This document shows, piece after piece, positions 16,723 through 25,768 of a stretch of 64,000 nt of DNA; the stretch's first letter is position 1, and each line of letters opens with the position of its first letter. The notes below the pieces were generated by a model. It worked only from the letters and a program-made list of their open reading frames with translations. It ran no database searches and was not told the origin of the DNA. Source of the DNA: Rhizobium glycinendophyticum (GTDB lineage Bacteria; Pseudomonadota; Alphaproteobacteria; Rhizobiales; Rhizobiaceae); contig NZ_VFYP01000001.1 in assembly GCF_006443685.1 (NCBI RefSeq), positions 1,860,001 to 1,924,000 on the forward strand. The letters run 5' to 3'. The position numbers and the translations under genes were made by a program.

Positions 16723-17448
16723 ATGTCCAGTCGCACAGCCAGTTCCCGCCGCGCACCATCGAAGCGCCGCAAGTCCAACCGTTCAGCGTCCGCGGGGCAG
16801 GGCATGACGCAATGGATCTTTATTCTGGCCCTCGTGGCCGGCGGCATCGCTCTTTATGACAATCGGCAGGCCGTGGTGAGACAGGTGGCGCCTGTGCTGG
16901 CCGACGACCGGCCAGCCGCAGGGCGGGCGGAACGTAAACCTCACGCGACAACCAAAAGCGCGGCAGTGCAAACTCCGGTGGGTGTCGCCAAAGCGCCGGT
17001 TCCCCCGGCGGCTGTGGGTGCTGCAAAGACGGCGGTCCCGGACGTGAAACCTGTTGCTCTGGCGGCGGCCAATTCTGCGCTTACGGGGGAAGACTTCAAG
17101 GGACGCTTCTATTTCTGCGGAACCTCCGGCCTCGACAACTGCGTCGTCGATGGCGACACGTTCTGGTTTGCCAAGACACGGATCACCCTTGCTGACATCG
17201 CGGCACCCGCAACCGACAAGGCCGCCTGCCAGCATGAACGCGACCGTGGCTTTGCCGCCAAAGTGCGCCTCCGTGAACTCCTGAACAGCGGAAAGTTCGA
17301 CATCGAGGTGTTGAAGGGGCAGCCGCTTTCGGCCGGCTCTTCCGCGATGCGGGTGGTGACCCGCGATGGCCGCTCGCTTGGTTCAATCCTCGTCTCGGAG
17401 GGACTGGCAAAACCACGCCTCGCCCCGAACCAGACCTGGTGCGGTTGA
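16723..17448 (+). CDS. Membrane-anchored staphylococcal-nuclease-fold protein, probably inactive
   Basis: 241 residues: a basic N-terminus, one membrane span (about 29-45), a Pro/Ala-rich linker (about 50-120) and an SNase-like domain (about 128-241). The domain keeps the calcium-site VDGDTFWF and the R of DGRSLG (equivalent of R87). Where active enzymes read RLxxIDxPE the sequence is TLADIAAPA, so the equivalents of R35, D40 and E43 are replaced by Thr, Ala and Ala. This argues against nuclease activity. Four domain cysteines may form disulfides, fitting a periplasmic location. It stands alone between two terminators. Confidence 0.8.
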   Translation: MSSRTASSRRAPSKRRKSNRSASAGQGMTQWIFILALVAGGIALYDNRQAVVRQVAPVLADDRPAAGRAERKPHATTKSAAVQTPVGVAKAPVPPAAVGAAKTAVPDVKPVALAAANSALTGEDFKGRFYFCGTSGLDNCVVDGDTFWFAKTRITLADIAAPATDKAACQHERDRGFAAKVRLRELLNSGKFDIEVLKGQPLSAGSSAMRVVTRDGRSLGSILVSEGLAKPRLAPNQTWCG

Positions 17449-17476
17449 GAACAATCCATGTGCGACAGCAACAGAA

Positions 17477-17503
17477 GGCCCGCTGCGCAGGACGCAGCGG
17501 GCC
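17477..17503. terminator. Bidirectional terminator
   Basis: Perfect 11-base stem GGCCCGCTGCG/CGCAGCGGGCC with a 5-base loop, then TTTGTGTCTT on the plus strand. Lies between the convergent nuclease-fold gene and aapP, so it can serve both. Confidence 0.85.
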
Positions 17504-17531
17504 TTTGTGTCTTAGACTGTCGTGGCTGATA

Positions 17532-18305
17532 TCAATGCAGGATCTGGCTGAGGAAGAGCCTGGTCCGCTCGTGCTGCGGATTGTCGAAGAACTCGGCCGG
17601 CGAGTTCTGTTCGACGATCTGGCCCTGGTCCATGAAGATGACGCGGTTGGCGACCTGGCGGGCAAAGCCCATTTCATGGGTGACGCAGAGCATGGTCATG
17701 CCTTCTTCGGCCAGACCGACCATAGTGTCGAGCACTTCCTTGACCATTTCCGGGTCGAGCGCAGACGTCGGCTCGTCGAAGAGCATGATCTTCGGCTTCA
17801 TGCAGAGGGCACGCGCGATCGCCACGCGCTGCTGCTGACCGCCGGATAGCTGGCCCGGATATTTGTTCGCCTGTTCCGGGATCTTGACGCGCTTGAGGAA
17901 GTGCATCGCCACTTCTTCCGCTTCCTTCTTCGGCATCTTGCGCACCCAGATCGGCGCCAGCGTGCAGTTTTCGAGGATCGTCAGATGCGGGAAGAGATTG
18001 AAGTGCTGGAACACCATGCCGACTTCCCGGCGCACTTCGTCGATCTTTTTCAGGTCGTTGGTCAGTTCCATACCATCGACGAGAATATTGCCGGACTGGT
18101 GTTCTTCCAGGCGATTGATGCAGCGGATCATCGTTGATTTGCCCGATCCCGAGGGGCCGGCGATGACGATGCGCTCGCCCTTCATCACCTTCAGATTGAT
18201 ATCGCGCAGCACGTGAAAATCGCCGTACCACTTGTTCATGTTGATCAATTCGACGGCGACATCGGTTGTCGAGACGGCCATCTTTGCGGCGGTGGCTTCA
18301 GCCAT
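17532..18305 (-). CDS. aapP: General L-amino acid ABC transporter, ATP-binding protein AapP
   Basis: 257-residue ATPase of the polar amino-acid uptake family. Walker A is GPSGSGKST (about 50-58), the signature [10 protein letters not shown], Walker B IMLFDEP, and the switch histidine is in VTHEMGFA. With AapQ and AapM it forms the inner-membrane complex fed by AapJ. The ATG at 18305 gives the normal family length. Last gene of the aapJQMP run, 16 bases after aapM. Confidence 0.95.
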   Translation of the reverse strand: MAEATAAKMAVSTTDVAVELINMNKWYGDFHVLRDINLKVMKGERIVIAGPSGSGKSTMIRCINRLEEHQSGNILVDGMELTNDLKKIDEVRREVGMVFQHFNLFPHLTILENCTLAPIWVRKMPKKEAEEVAMHFLKRVKIPEQANKYPGQLSGGQQQRVAIARALCMKPKIMLFDEPTSALDPEMVKEVLDTMVGLAEEGMTMLCVTHEMGFARQVANRVIFMDQGQIVEQNSPAEFFDNPQHERTRLFLSQILH

Positions 18306-18321
18306 GTTTGTTCCCCTTGTC

Positions 18322-19476
18322 CTAGTGCTTGTGGCCGGTGTCGAGATGTCGTTCCATGAAAGCAGAATATCGCGACATACCGAAGCAGAAAATCCAGAAT
18401 ACGAAACCAGCGAAGATAAGGCCGGTCAATGGTGTTACGGGCGTGATCCAGCGGGCATCGCCGAAGCTCGCCTTCACGATGCCGAGAAGGTCATACATGT
18501 TGATGATCGACACCAGCGACGTGTCCTTGAACATGCCAATAAAGGTGTTAACGATGCCGGGGATGACGAGCTTGATCGCTTGCGGCATGATGATGAAGAC
18601 CATCTTCTGTCCGTAGTTCAGGCCAAGTGAATCGGCCCCTTCGTACTGGCCTTTCGGAATGGCCTGCAGCCCACCACGAATAACCTCAGCCATATAGGCA
18701 GACGCGAAGATCGAGACACCGACCAGCGCGCGCAGGAATTTGTCGATATTGTCGCCCGGCGGCAGGAACAGCGGCAAAAGCACGCTGGCCATGAACAAAA
18801 CGGTGATCAACGGCACGCCGCGCACCAGTTCGATGAAGCCGATACAGGCCGCTTTCATGATCGGCATCTGGGACCGACGGCCAAGCGCTAAGATGATGCC
18901 GAAGGGCAGCGAAACGACAATGCCCACGAAGGAGAGGATCAGGGTCACCATCAACCCGCCCCACAGCGAGGTTTCGACGTGGCTGAGACCGAAGGAGCCG
19001 CCGAGCAATAGCACATAGGCAAGGATCGGCAGGACCACCAGCAGCAGGACAGCATTGGTCCCCTTGTAGGGCACCTTCGGGATCAGCATCGGCACGAGGA
19101 AGCCAACGAAAAGAAGCGCGATCAGGATCGGCCGCCACAGCTGGTCGCGCGGGTAGGAGCCGACCATGAACTGGGTGAACCAGTCACCGACATAGGCCCA
19201 GCAGGCGCCGCTCCAGCCGTCCGGCTGGGTGCCCCCTTGGACAAGGGTGGCGCAGGCGCCCCGCCCGTCGCCGGACCAGACTGCTGAAATAAACAGCCAG
19301 TCGAAGACGGAAAGGACGAACCACAGGATGATCGCGCCGAAGACGATCGTCATCAGGCCGTCGAGCGGGGTCGCAAACAGGTTCTTGCGGATCCAGCCGA
19401 AAGCGCTCTTGTCTGAGCTCGGTGCCGGCAGCGCCGGCAGAAACTCGCGACGGAGATAGGAAATGTCTTTGCTCAT
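18322..19476 (-). CDS. aapM: General L-amino acid ABC transporter, permease AapM
   Basis: 384-residue permease with about eight hydrophobic spans. The large N-terminal extension with a periplasmic loop (about residues 75-115, containing cysteines) is typical of AapM; the C-terminal 200 residues are the HisMQ-type permease core with the EAA-like loop ([20 protein letters not shown]...). One base separates its start from the end of aapQ, which implies coupled translation. Confidence 0.95.
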   Translation of the reverse strand: MSKDISYLRREFLPALPAPSSDKSAFGWIRKNLFATPLDGLMTIVFGAIILWFVLSVFDWLFISAVWSGDGRGACATLVQGGTQPDGWSGACWAYVGDWFTQFMVGSYPRDQLWRPILIALLFVGFLVPMLIPKVPYKGTNAVLLLVVLPILAYVLLLGGSFGLSHVETSLWGGLMVTLILSFVGIVVSLPFGIILALGRRSQMPIMKAACIGFIELVRGVPLITVLFMASVLLPLFLPPGDNIDKFLRALVGVSIFASAYMAEVIRGGLQAIPKGQYEGADSLGLNYGQKMVFIIMPQAIKLVIPGIVNTFIGMFKDTSLVSIINMYDLLGIVKASFGDARWITPVTPLTGLIFAGFVFWIFCFGMSRYSAFMERHLDTGHKH

Positions 19477-19477
19477 C

Positions 19478-20671
19478 TCAGCGCTCCACCAGGGCCATTT
19501 TCGCGTTGAACCAGTTCATGAACAGCGAGGTTGCCAGGCTGATCGACACATAGATCAGCATCCAGATGGCGATGATCTCGATGGAATGCCCCGACTGGTT
19601 GAGGATCGTGCCGCCGACGGCGACGAGGTCGGCATAGCCGATGGCGACCGCCAGGGACGAGTTCTTCGTCAGGTTCAGATATTGTGAGGTGAGCGGCGGG
19701 ATGATGATGCGAAGCGCTTGCGGCAGGATGACAAGACGCGTGGTGAGGCCTGAGCGGAAACCGAGTGCACCTGCTGCCTCCGACTGCCCCTTCGATACGC
19801 CACGAATGCCGGCCCGCACGATCTCGGCAATGAACGCTGCGGTGTAGAAGGACAGCGCCATGTAGAGCGACAGGAATTCCGGTCCGACAACAGTGCCGCC
19901 GCGCATGTTGAACTTGCCGAGCTCGGGGATGTCGAATGTGACCGGCGCGCCGATCGCGAGGAAAGCGAGGATCGGCAAGCCAATGATCAGCGCAAGATTG
20001 ATCAGCAGAACGGGCGGGCGAACACCGGTCGCCAGCTGACGCTGCGTTGCCCATCGGCTGTAGAAGACTGAGCCAATGATACCGATGACAAAGGCCGCGA
20101 GAACGAAAATCATGCCTTCGCCGAACACCGGTGCCGGCATGTAGATGCCGCGATTGCTGACAAAAACGGAAAGCGGCAGTGACAGCGATTGCTTCACGTC
20201 AGGCAGCAGCGATAGCACGCCTTTGTACCAGAAGAAGATGACGAGCAGCGGCGGAATATTGCGGAAGACCTCGACATAGACGGTCGAGATACGCGCGATC
20301 AGCCAGTTGTTGGAGAGGCGTCCGATGCCGACAAGCAGACCGATGATGGTGGCGGTGATGATGCCGGTGAAGGCGACGATCAGCGTGTTCACCAGGCCCA
20401 GCATCAGGGCGCGCATATAGGTGGAATCGCTCGTATATTCGATCGGCGTCTGGGCGATGTCGAAGCCGGCGCGGCTGCTCAGGAAGTCGAAGCCGGCAGT
20501 CATGTTCGCACGGGCGAGGTTTGCTGCGGCATTGGTGCCGGCATACCAGAACAGCCAGATCACGAAGACGACGGTCAGTGCCTGATAGACGAACTGACGC
20601 ACGGCGGGATTATAAAGCAACGAGGTCCCGGAGCGCACGGCTCCGCCCCGGTCTGCAGCGTCAACTGCCAT
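19478..20671 (-). CDS. aapQ: General L-amino acid ABC transporter, permease AapQ
   Basis: 397-residue partner of AapM with about eight spans. The EAA loop is visible as [21 protein letters not shown], and the N-terminal part has the family's [10 protein letters not shown] block before the first span. Separated from aapJ by 115 bases containing a strong hairpin, a layout that allows more binding protein than permease to be made. Confidence 0.95.
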   Translation of the reverse strand: MAVDAADRGGAVRSGTSLLYNPAVRQFVYQALTVVFVIWLFWYAGTNAAANLARANMTAGFDFLSSRAGFDIAQTPIEYTSDSTYMRALMLGLVNTLIVAFTGIITATIIGLLVGIGRLSNNWLIARISTVYVEVFRNIPPLLVIFFWYKGVLSLLPDVKQSLSLPLSVFVSNRGIYMPAPVFGEGMIFVLAAFVIGIIGSVFYSRWATQRQLATGVRPPVLLINLALIIGLPILAFLAIGAPVTFDIPELGKFNMRGGTVVGPEFLSLYMALSFYTAAFIAEIVRAGIRGVSKGQSEAAGALGFRSGLTTRLVILPQALRIIIPPLTSQYLNLTKNSSLAVAIGYADLVAVGGTILNQSGHSIEIIAIWMLIYVSISLATSLFMNWFNAKMALVER

Positions 20672-20747
20672 ATACCTATCCCCTGTACCAAAGCCCGGTT
20701 TTTGTTATTGGGCCGGCGTTTTTTATGAAGTCTTCTATGGTCTTGGA

Positions 20748-20773
20748 CAGGAAGGCGCCGTGGCGCCTTCCTG
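20748..20773 (-). terminator. Strong hairpin between aapJ and aapQ (attenuator or mRNA stabiliser)
   Basis: Perfect 12-base stem CAGGAAGGCGCC/GGCGCCTTCCTG with a 2-base loop, without a U-run. It begins 13 bases after the aapJ stop. In many binding-protein transporter operons a hairpin at this place protects the binding-protein mRNA and limits read-through; that role is inferred here. Confidence 0.65.
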
Positions 20774-20786
20774 AAATGTTATGGGA

Positions 20787-21815
20787 TCAACGGATCGGCG
20801 GAGCGTACTGCAGACCGCCCTTGGACCACAGAGCGTTCAGACCGCGTTCGATCTTGAGCGGGCTGCCCTGACCGACGTTACGCTCGAAGGATTCGCCGTA
20901 ATTGCCGACCTGCTTGATGATATTGTAGGCCCACTTTTCATCGAGACCTAGGTCCTTGCCGATGGTCTGGTCCTTTTCCTCGCCGAGGAAGCGCTTGATG
21001 TCGGGGTTTTCAGACTTCGTCATCTCGTCCAGGTTCGCCTGGGTTATGCCGAAGTCTTCAGCCGTGATCATGGCGTAGTGGGCGTAGGAAACTACGTCGA
21101 ACCACTTCGAATCGTTCTGGCGAACGGCCGGTCCAAGCGGCTCCTTCGAAATGATTTCCGGCAGGATCACGTGATCGGCCGGGTTGGCGAGCGACAGGCG
21201 GATCGAATACAGGCCCGACTGGTCGGTGGTGTAGACGTCGCAACGGCCGGACTGGTAGGCAGCGTCAACTTCTTCCTGCTTTTCGAAGACGACCGGCTTG
21301 TATTCCATGCCGTTGGCCTTGAAGTAGTCGGCGAGGTTCAGTTCGGTCGTGGTGCCGGACTGGACGCAAACGGCAGCGCCGGAAAGTTCAAGCGCCGACT
21401 TGACGTTCAAAGCCTTGGTGACCATGAAGCCCTGACCGTCGTAGTAGTTGACGGCGCGGAAGTCGAAGCCGAGCTGCGAGTCACGGCTGGCGCTCCAGGT
21501 GGTATTACGCGCCAGAACGTCGATTTCGCCGGACTGAAGGGCCGGGAAGCGGTCCTTGGCAGACAGCGGGGTGTACTTCACCTTGGTGGCGTCGCCGAAG
21601 ACGGCGGCTGCAACAGCGCGGCAAAGGTCGACGTCGAGGCCAGTCCAGTTGCCCGAAGAATCCTGGGCGCCGAAGCCAGCGAGGTTCGAGCCGTTGACGC
21701 CGCACTGGACGAAGCCCTTGGCCTTGACGTCATCGAGCGTGCCAGCCTGCGCTGCCACTGCGCCAAAGCCGACGGCAGCGACGCCAATCGCTGCAGACAG
21801 AAGTGTCTTTTTCAT
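20787..21815 (-). CDS. aapJ: General L-amino acid ABC transporter, periplasmic binding protein AapJ
   Basis: 342 residues. The signal peptide (about 1-23, ending AAQA) is followed by a type II (family 3) solute-binding protein with the blocks GFVQCGVNGSNLAGF, WTGLDVDLCRAVAAAVFGD, RNTTWSASRDSQLGFDF and CVQSGTTTELNLADYF. The ATG at 21815 is preceded by AAGGTTGGG; a TTG nine bases upstream is less likely. First gene of aapJQMP, divergent from metC. Confidence 0.96.
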   Translation of the reverse strand: MKKTLLSAAIGVAAVGFGAVAAQAGTLDDVKAKGFVQCGVNGSNLAGFGAQDSSGNWTGLDVDLCRAVAAAVFGDATKVKYTPLSAKDRFPALQSGEIDVLARNTTWSASRDSQLGFDFRAVNYYDGQGFMVTKALNVKSALELSGAAVCVQSGTTTELNLADYFKANGMEYKPVVFEKQEEVDAAYQSGRCDVYTTDQSGLYSIRLSLANPADHVILPEIISKEPLGPAVRQNDSKWFDVVSYAHYAMITAEDFGITQANLDEMTKSENPDIKRFLGEEKDQTIGKDLGLDEKWAYNIIKQVGNYGESFERNVGQGSPLKIERGLNALWSKGGLQYAPPIR

Positions 21816-21917
21816 TTTTCCCAACCTTATTCTCTTGTTTTTGCCATCGACGGCATCCGGCCAAGTTTAGCCCGGCGGCGCTCATCGGCTTGCGGGCCTC
21901 CCGGAGCAAGCGAGGCT

Positions 21918-21946
21918 ATCACAGTCGGAAATGGTTGCAGGGTCAA
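21918..21946 (-). promoter_or_regulatory. Probable promoter of aapJQMP
   Basis: On the minus strand TTGACC, 17 bases, TGTGAT, about 100 bases before the aapJ ATG. The rest of the 360-base gap to metC (21816-22175) is AT-richer than the genes and shows no gene I can support. Nitrogen control of aap (Ntr system) is known in rhizobia, but I see no clean binding site. Confidence 0.5.
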
Positions 21947-22175
21947 GTCTTTAAGCCATAAATTGGCTCAATCTGTCGTATTTTGACATATTCGCCGAAG
22001 AAATGGGCAAAAAACCTGTTTAAGTGCGATTTGGTGCTGAATTTCACGCCTAATCCCTGGGCTTCCCTTGCACTGAATGCATGGCAGAGAGTGATCGCCT
22101 CGATCTGCGAGCTGACTTGACCTAGCGATTGGGGAGCGGCAAGAACGACGGATCGAGCATCAGGGATCATCCGTT

Positions 22176-23366
22176 ATGAGCAAGAGCAAAGAATGGCTGG
22201 CGACGGCCGGAACCAACACGAAATTGTGCCATGGCGGCTATGAGCCGAGCGACTATCACGGTTTCGTCAATCCGCCGGTCGTGCATGCCTCCACGGTGCT
22301 CTTCCCCAATGCGCGTGCCATGGAAACGCGCACCCAGCGTTACACCTACGGCACTCGCGGCACGCCGACCACCGACGCACTTTGCACGGCGATCGACGAA
22401 CTGGAAGGATCGGCGGGAACGATCCTGGTGCCGTCGGGCCTTGCGGCCATCAGCATTCCCTTCCTTGCATACCTGTCGTCGGGCGATCACGCGCTGATCG
22501 TCGATTCGGTCTATTCGCCCTGCCGCCACTTCTGCGACACGATGCTCACCCGACTGGGTGTCGAGGTGGAATACTACGATCCCGAGATCGGTGCCGGTAT
22601 TGAAGCCTTGATGCGGCCGAACACCCGGCTCGTGCACACCGAAGCACCGGGCTCCAACACCTTCGAAATGCAGGATATCCGGGCAATTGCAGAGGTGGTG
22701 CACCGCCACGACTGCGTGGTGACAATGGACAATACCTGGGCGACCCCGCTCTATTTCAAGCCTCTGGACTTCGGCGTCGACGTGTCGATCCATGCCGCGA
22801 CGAAATACCCGTCGGGTCATTCCGACATTTTGATGGGGACTGTATCCGCCAACGCCAAGCACTGGCCGAAGCTTCTCGAAGCGCATGGTGCCATGGGCAT
22901 TTGCGGCGCCCCCGACGATGCCTATCAGATCCTGCGTGGCCTCCGGACCATGAACCTGCGTCTTGAGCATCATTTCCGCTCGGCGCTCAAGGTGGCGGAA
23001 TGGCTGGAGGAGCAGGCCGGGGTAGCCCGGGTGCTGCATCCGGCACTACCGAACTTTCCTGGCCACGAGATCTGGAAGCGAGACTTCAAGGGCGCATCCG
23101 GCGTCTTCTCCTTCGTGCTGGCGGCTGATTCACCGGAGAAGGTCAAGCCGAAGGCCCACGCTTTCCTCGATGCACTGCAACTCTTCGGCCTGGGCTGGTC
23201 TTGGGGCGGCTATGAGAGCCTGGCTGTCCTCGTCAATCTGGACGATCGCAAGATCCGCAAGGGTCAGAAGGACGGTGCCGTGATCCGCCTGCAGATCGGA
23301 CTGGAGAATGTCGAGGATATAATCGCTGACCTGGAACGCGGTTTTGCCGCGTCGGCGGCAGTCTGA
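22176..23366 (+). CDS. metC: Cystathionine beta-lyase
   Basis: 396-residue Cys/Met-metabolism PLP enzyme that cleaves cystathionine to homocysteine. The PLP lysine lies in AATKYPSGHSD (about residue 210), and the cofactor-ring aspartate is in TMDNTWATP. The aromatic YTYGTRGTPT block near residue 55 is typical of the beta-lyase group in rhizobia. Divergent from aapJ, the usual rhizobial context. No SAM-II riboswitch pattern is visible in the leader. Confidence 0.94.
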   Translation: MSKSKEWLATAGTNTKLCHGGYEPSDYHGFVNPPVVHASTVLFPNARAMETRTQRYTYGTRGTPTTDALCTAIDELEGSAGTILVPSGLAAISIPFLAYLSSGDHALIVDSVYSPCRHFCDTMLTRLGVEVEYYDPEIGAGIEALMRPNTRLVHTEAPGSNTFEMQDIRAIAEVVHRHDCVVTMDNTWATPLYFKPLDFGVDVSIHAATKYPSGHSDILMGTVSANAKHWPKLLEAHGAMGICGAPDDAYQILRGLRTMNLRLEHHFRSALKVAEWLEEQAGVARVLHPALPNFPGHEIWKRDFKGASGVFSFVLAADSPEKVKPKAHAFLDALQLFGLGWSWGGYESLAVLVNLDDRKIRKGQKDGAVIRLQIGLENVEDIIADLERGFAASAAV

Positions 23367-23378
23367 CGAAGTGAGCGC

Positions 23379-24542
23379 TCAGTCGCCGATCCTGTGGCCA
23401 TAGAGCCAGTCGAGATCGGCGGCGAGGCTCTCCGGCGCGCGCAGCGACAGCACGATGTCCCGGCCAATCCGGAAAGGCCCGCGAGCGTGATAGGCGAAGC
23501 GGTTGAAATCGCCGCGTGCCTTGACCCTGGCAGCGCGCGCTTTGCGCTCCATCTCGAAACGGGCAAGGGCTGGGGGCAGGGCGTCTTTCGAGAGATGATG
23601 AGCAAGGCTGAAAGCGTCTTCGATTGCCATCGCAGCGCCTTGCGCCGAAAACGGCATCATAGCGTGGGCCGCGTCACCGATCAGCACCGTGTCTGATCCG
23701 TTCTGCCAACGCCCCTCGGAGGCCTGGTAGAGAGGCCAGAAGGTCGGGTTGTCTGCGTCGGCGAGGACTGTGCGGATGTCGCGGTGCCAGCCGGCAAACT
23801 GGTCGAGCAGCATGGCACGCCGCGTCGCATCCGCCTGTAGCGCCCAACCCTCGTCGCTTCTCGTGCCGGCGGCGATGGCCACGAGGTTAAAGCCATCGAT
23901 CTCGTTCAGCGGATAGCTGACGAGGTGGGCCCGGGGTCCGAGATGGGCGGTGACGCCGCTGCGCGACAGAAATCCGGGTGCGGCTGCCGAGGATACGGTG
24001 AAGCGCCAGGCAATGTTTCCCGAGAAACTGACAGTCGGGCTGTCCGGAACGGCATCGCGCGCGACCGACCAGGCGCCATCGGCGCCGACCACCAGATCCG
24101 GTCGCCGACCTGTCACATGTGCTAACGCCTCTGCGCCGACGCCGTCGATGCGTCGGCCGAGATGAAGCTTGCACAGAGGCTGGTTGAGGACTGCCCTCAG
24201 CAGCGCCTGCTGCAGTGTCGAGCGGTGAAGTACCCCATAGGGAGCGCCCCAGCGTTCTCGGGCAAAACTGCCGGCAGGCAGATTGGCGAGGCTTTTCAGG
24301 TCACGGCCGGATGCAAGTCGAATGGTCCGCGGCTCGAGCCAATGTTTCTCGATGTCGGGGAGAACGCCAAGGGCAGAGAGCACCCGTGTCGCATTCGGTG
24401 AAAGCTGCAGACCTGCGCCCACTTCACCCAGTTGCGGGGCCTGCTCGATGATATCGCTTGAAATGCCCTTGGCGGCGAACGAGAGCGCAGTCGTCAGGCC
24501 CGCCACCCCGGCTCCGACGATGGTGGCGTGCGTGATGGACAT
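23379..24542 (-). CDS. FAD-dependent monooxygenase (salicylate hydroxylase / UbiH-like)
   Basis: 387-residue group A flavoprotein hydroxylase. The FAD dinucleotide motif GAGVAGLTTA lies at residues 10-19, the DG-type motif is VVGADGAWS (about 152-160), and the second FAD motif is LIGDAAHAMMPFSAQGA (about 287-303). The substrate is unknown; the family includes salicylate hydroxylase and ubiquinone hydroxylases, and the middle, substrate-binding part gives no clue. Convergent with metC; a zinc-finger gene lies 25 bases upstream on the same strand. Confidence 0.88.
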   Translation of the reverse strand: MSITHATIVGAGVAGLTTALSFAAKGISSDIIEQAPQLGEVGAGLQLSPNATRVLSALGVLPDIEKHWLEPRTIRLASGRDLKSLANLPAGSFARERWGAPYGVLHRSTLQQALLRAVLNQPLCKLHLGRRIDGVGAEALAHVTGRRPDLVVGADGAWSVARDAVPDSPTVSFSGNIAWRFTVSSAAAPGFLSRSGVTAHLGPRAHLVSYPLNEIDGFNLVAIAAGTRSDEGWALQADATRRAMLLDQFAGWHRDIRTVLADADNPTFWPLYQASEGRWQNGSDTVLIGDAAHAMMPFSAQGAAMAIEDAFSLAHHLSKDALPPALARFEMERKARAARVKARGDFNRFAYHARGPFRIGRDIVLSLRAPESLAADLDWLYGHRIGD

Positions 24543-24567
24543 GGAATAATGCCGATCGTGACGCCGC

Positions 24568-24813
24568 TTACGCCGCCTTCACGTGAAAGACGCAGCCCGG
24601 CGGGTTGGTCTGGTCGGCCTTGAGCGCCGGATTGTAGCGGAAGAGGGTCGAGCAGTAGGAGCAGACCTTCTCGTTGTCGTGTCCCATGTCGATGAAGATG
24701 TGCGGATGATCGAACGGAGAGGAGGCGCCCGTGCACATGAATTCCTTCACGCCGATCTCGATCACCTGGTGACCGCCGTCGTTCTGGAAATGGGGAATGC
24801 TGTGACCGGCCAT
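24568..24813 (-). CDS. Zinc-finger domain protein, CHCC type (NDUFS6-related)
   Basis: 81 residues with one zinc site C27-H36-C51-C54 in the zf-CHCC pattern (CTGASSPFDHPHIF and CSYCSTLF). The same fold makes the zinc subunit NDUFS6 of mitochondrial complex I; free-standing alphaproteobacterial forms are about this size. This may be the complex I subunit of this organism, matching the NDUFS4-like gene at 14.8 kb, but context does not prove it. The ATG at 24813 begins MAGHSIPHF. Confidence 0.85.
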   Translation of the reverse strand: MAGHSIPHFQNDGGHQVIEIGVKEFMCTGASSPFDHPHIFIDMGHDNEKVCSYCSTLFRYNPALKADQTNPPGCVFHVKAA

Positions 24814-24978
24814 GGGAAACTCCGCGAAATGCTCGTGATTTTGCGCGCGACCATAACGTCCTCCTCACCAAATGTGTAGTGCCAATGCGGCGCCGCACCC
24901 ACAGAAAATGCCCCTGCGGCAATTGATGTCAGCGGCGCAATCACTAAGGATGCCGGCCCGGCCAAACAGGATTTTTAT

Positions 24979-25764
24979 ATGAACCTCGATGCTCCCGCTT
25001 TTTCCCATTTCCGCAACGACGGCCTAGAGTTGGCCTATTTCGACGATGGCGACCCTGCTGGCGAGCCGGTGCTGATGATCCATGGATTCGCCTCGTCCGC
25101 GAGCGTCAACTGGGTCTATCCGGGTTGGCTGCGGACCTTGGGAGATGCAGGCTATCGCGTCATTGCGATCGACAATCGCGGCCATGGGGCGAGCGACAAA
25201 CCGCATGATCCGGAAGCCTATCATCCGACTTCGATGGCGGGTGATGCCGCCGCACTTTTGAACCATCTCGGCCTGCCGGATGCCCATGTGATGGGCTATT
25301 CCATGGGCGCCCGGATATCGGCGTTTCTTGCCGTCGAGCACCCGGACCGCGTGCGTTCGCTGATCTTCGGTGGTCTCGGTATCGGCATGTGCGACGGGGT
25401 AGGCGATTGGGATCCCATCGCGGATGCCTTGCTCGCGCCGTCGCTCGACGACGTGAGCCATGAGCGGGGTCGTATGTTCCGCGCCTTTGCCGATCAGACC
25501 AAGTCCGACCGGCTGGCGCTCGCTGCCTGCATCCGCACCTCGCGCGATCTCGTCCGGCGCGAAGATATCGCCAAAGTTGATGTGCCGACCCTCATCGGCG
25601 TGGGCACCAAAGACGACATTGCCGGTTCTCCGACAGAACTGGCCGCTCTAATGCCGAACGCCCGTGCTCTCGATATTCCGAACCGCGACCACATGCTGGC
25701 GGTGGGCGACCGGGTGTTCAAGAAGGCGGCACTCGAGTTCTATGCAGAACTCGCTGACCATTGA
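24979..25764 (+). CDS. Alpha/beta hydrolase
   Basis: 261 residues. The nucleophile elbow is GYSMGA (serine about residue 110), the acid is in GTKDDIAG, and the histidine is in NRDHMLAVGD. The oxyanion-side HGF motif is MIHGFASS. The substrate is not predictable: esterase, lactonase or C-C hydrolase are all possible. The lid between strands 6 and 7 is short. Start supported by position only; no strong ribosome-binding site is visible. Convergent with the crotonase gene, 4 bases between the stops. Confidence 0.88.
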   Translation: MNLDAPAFSHFRNDGLELAYFDDGDPAGEPVLMIHGFASSASVNWVYPGWLRTLGDAGYRVIAIDNRGHGASDKPHDPEAYHPTSMAGDAAALLNHLGLPDAHVMGYSMGARISAFLAVEHPDRVRSLIFGGLGIGMCDGVGDWDPIADALLAPSLDDVSHERGRMFRAFADQTKSDRLALAACIRTSRDLVRREDIAKVDVPTLIGVGTKDDIAGSPTELAALMPNARALDIPNRDHMLAVGDRVFKKAALEFYAELADH

Positions 25765-25768
25765 TCCG

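Noticed and set aside
21943..22170. A 75-codon minus-strand frame in the aapJ-metC gap
   Set aside because: It covers the likely aapJ promoter, has no ribosome-binding site and shows no family resemblance.
22080..22175. SAM-II riboswitch before metC
   Set aside because: The leader lacks the conserved pseudoknot blocks of that riboswitch class.
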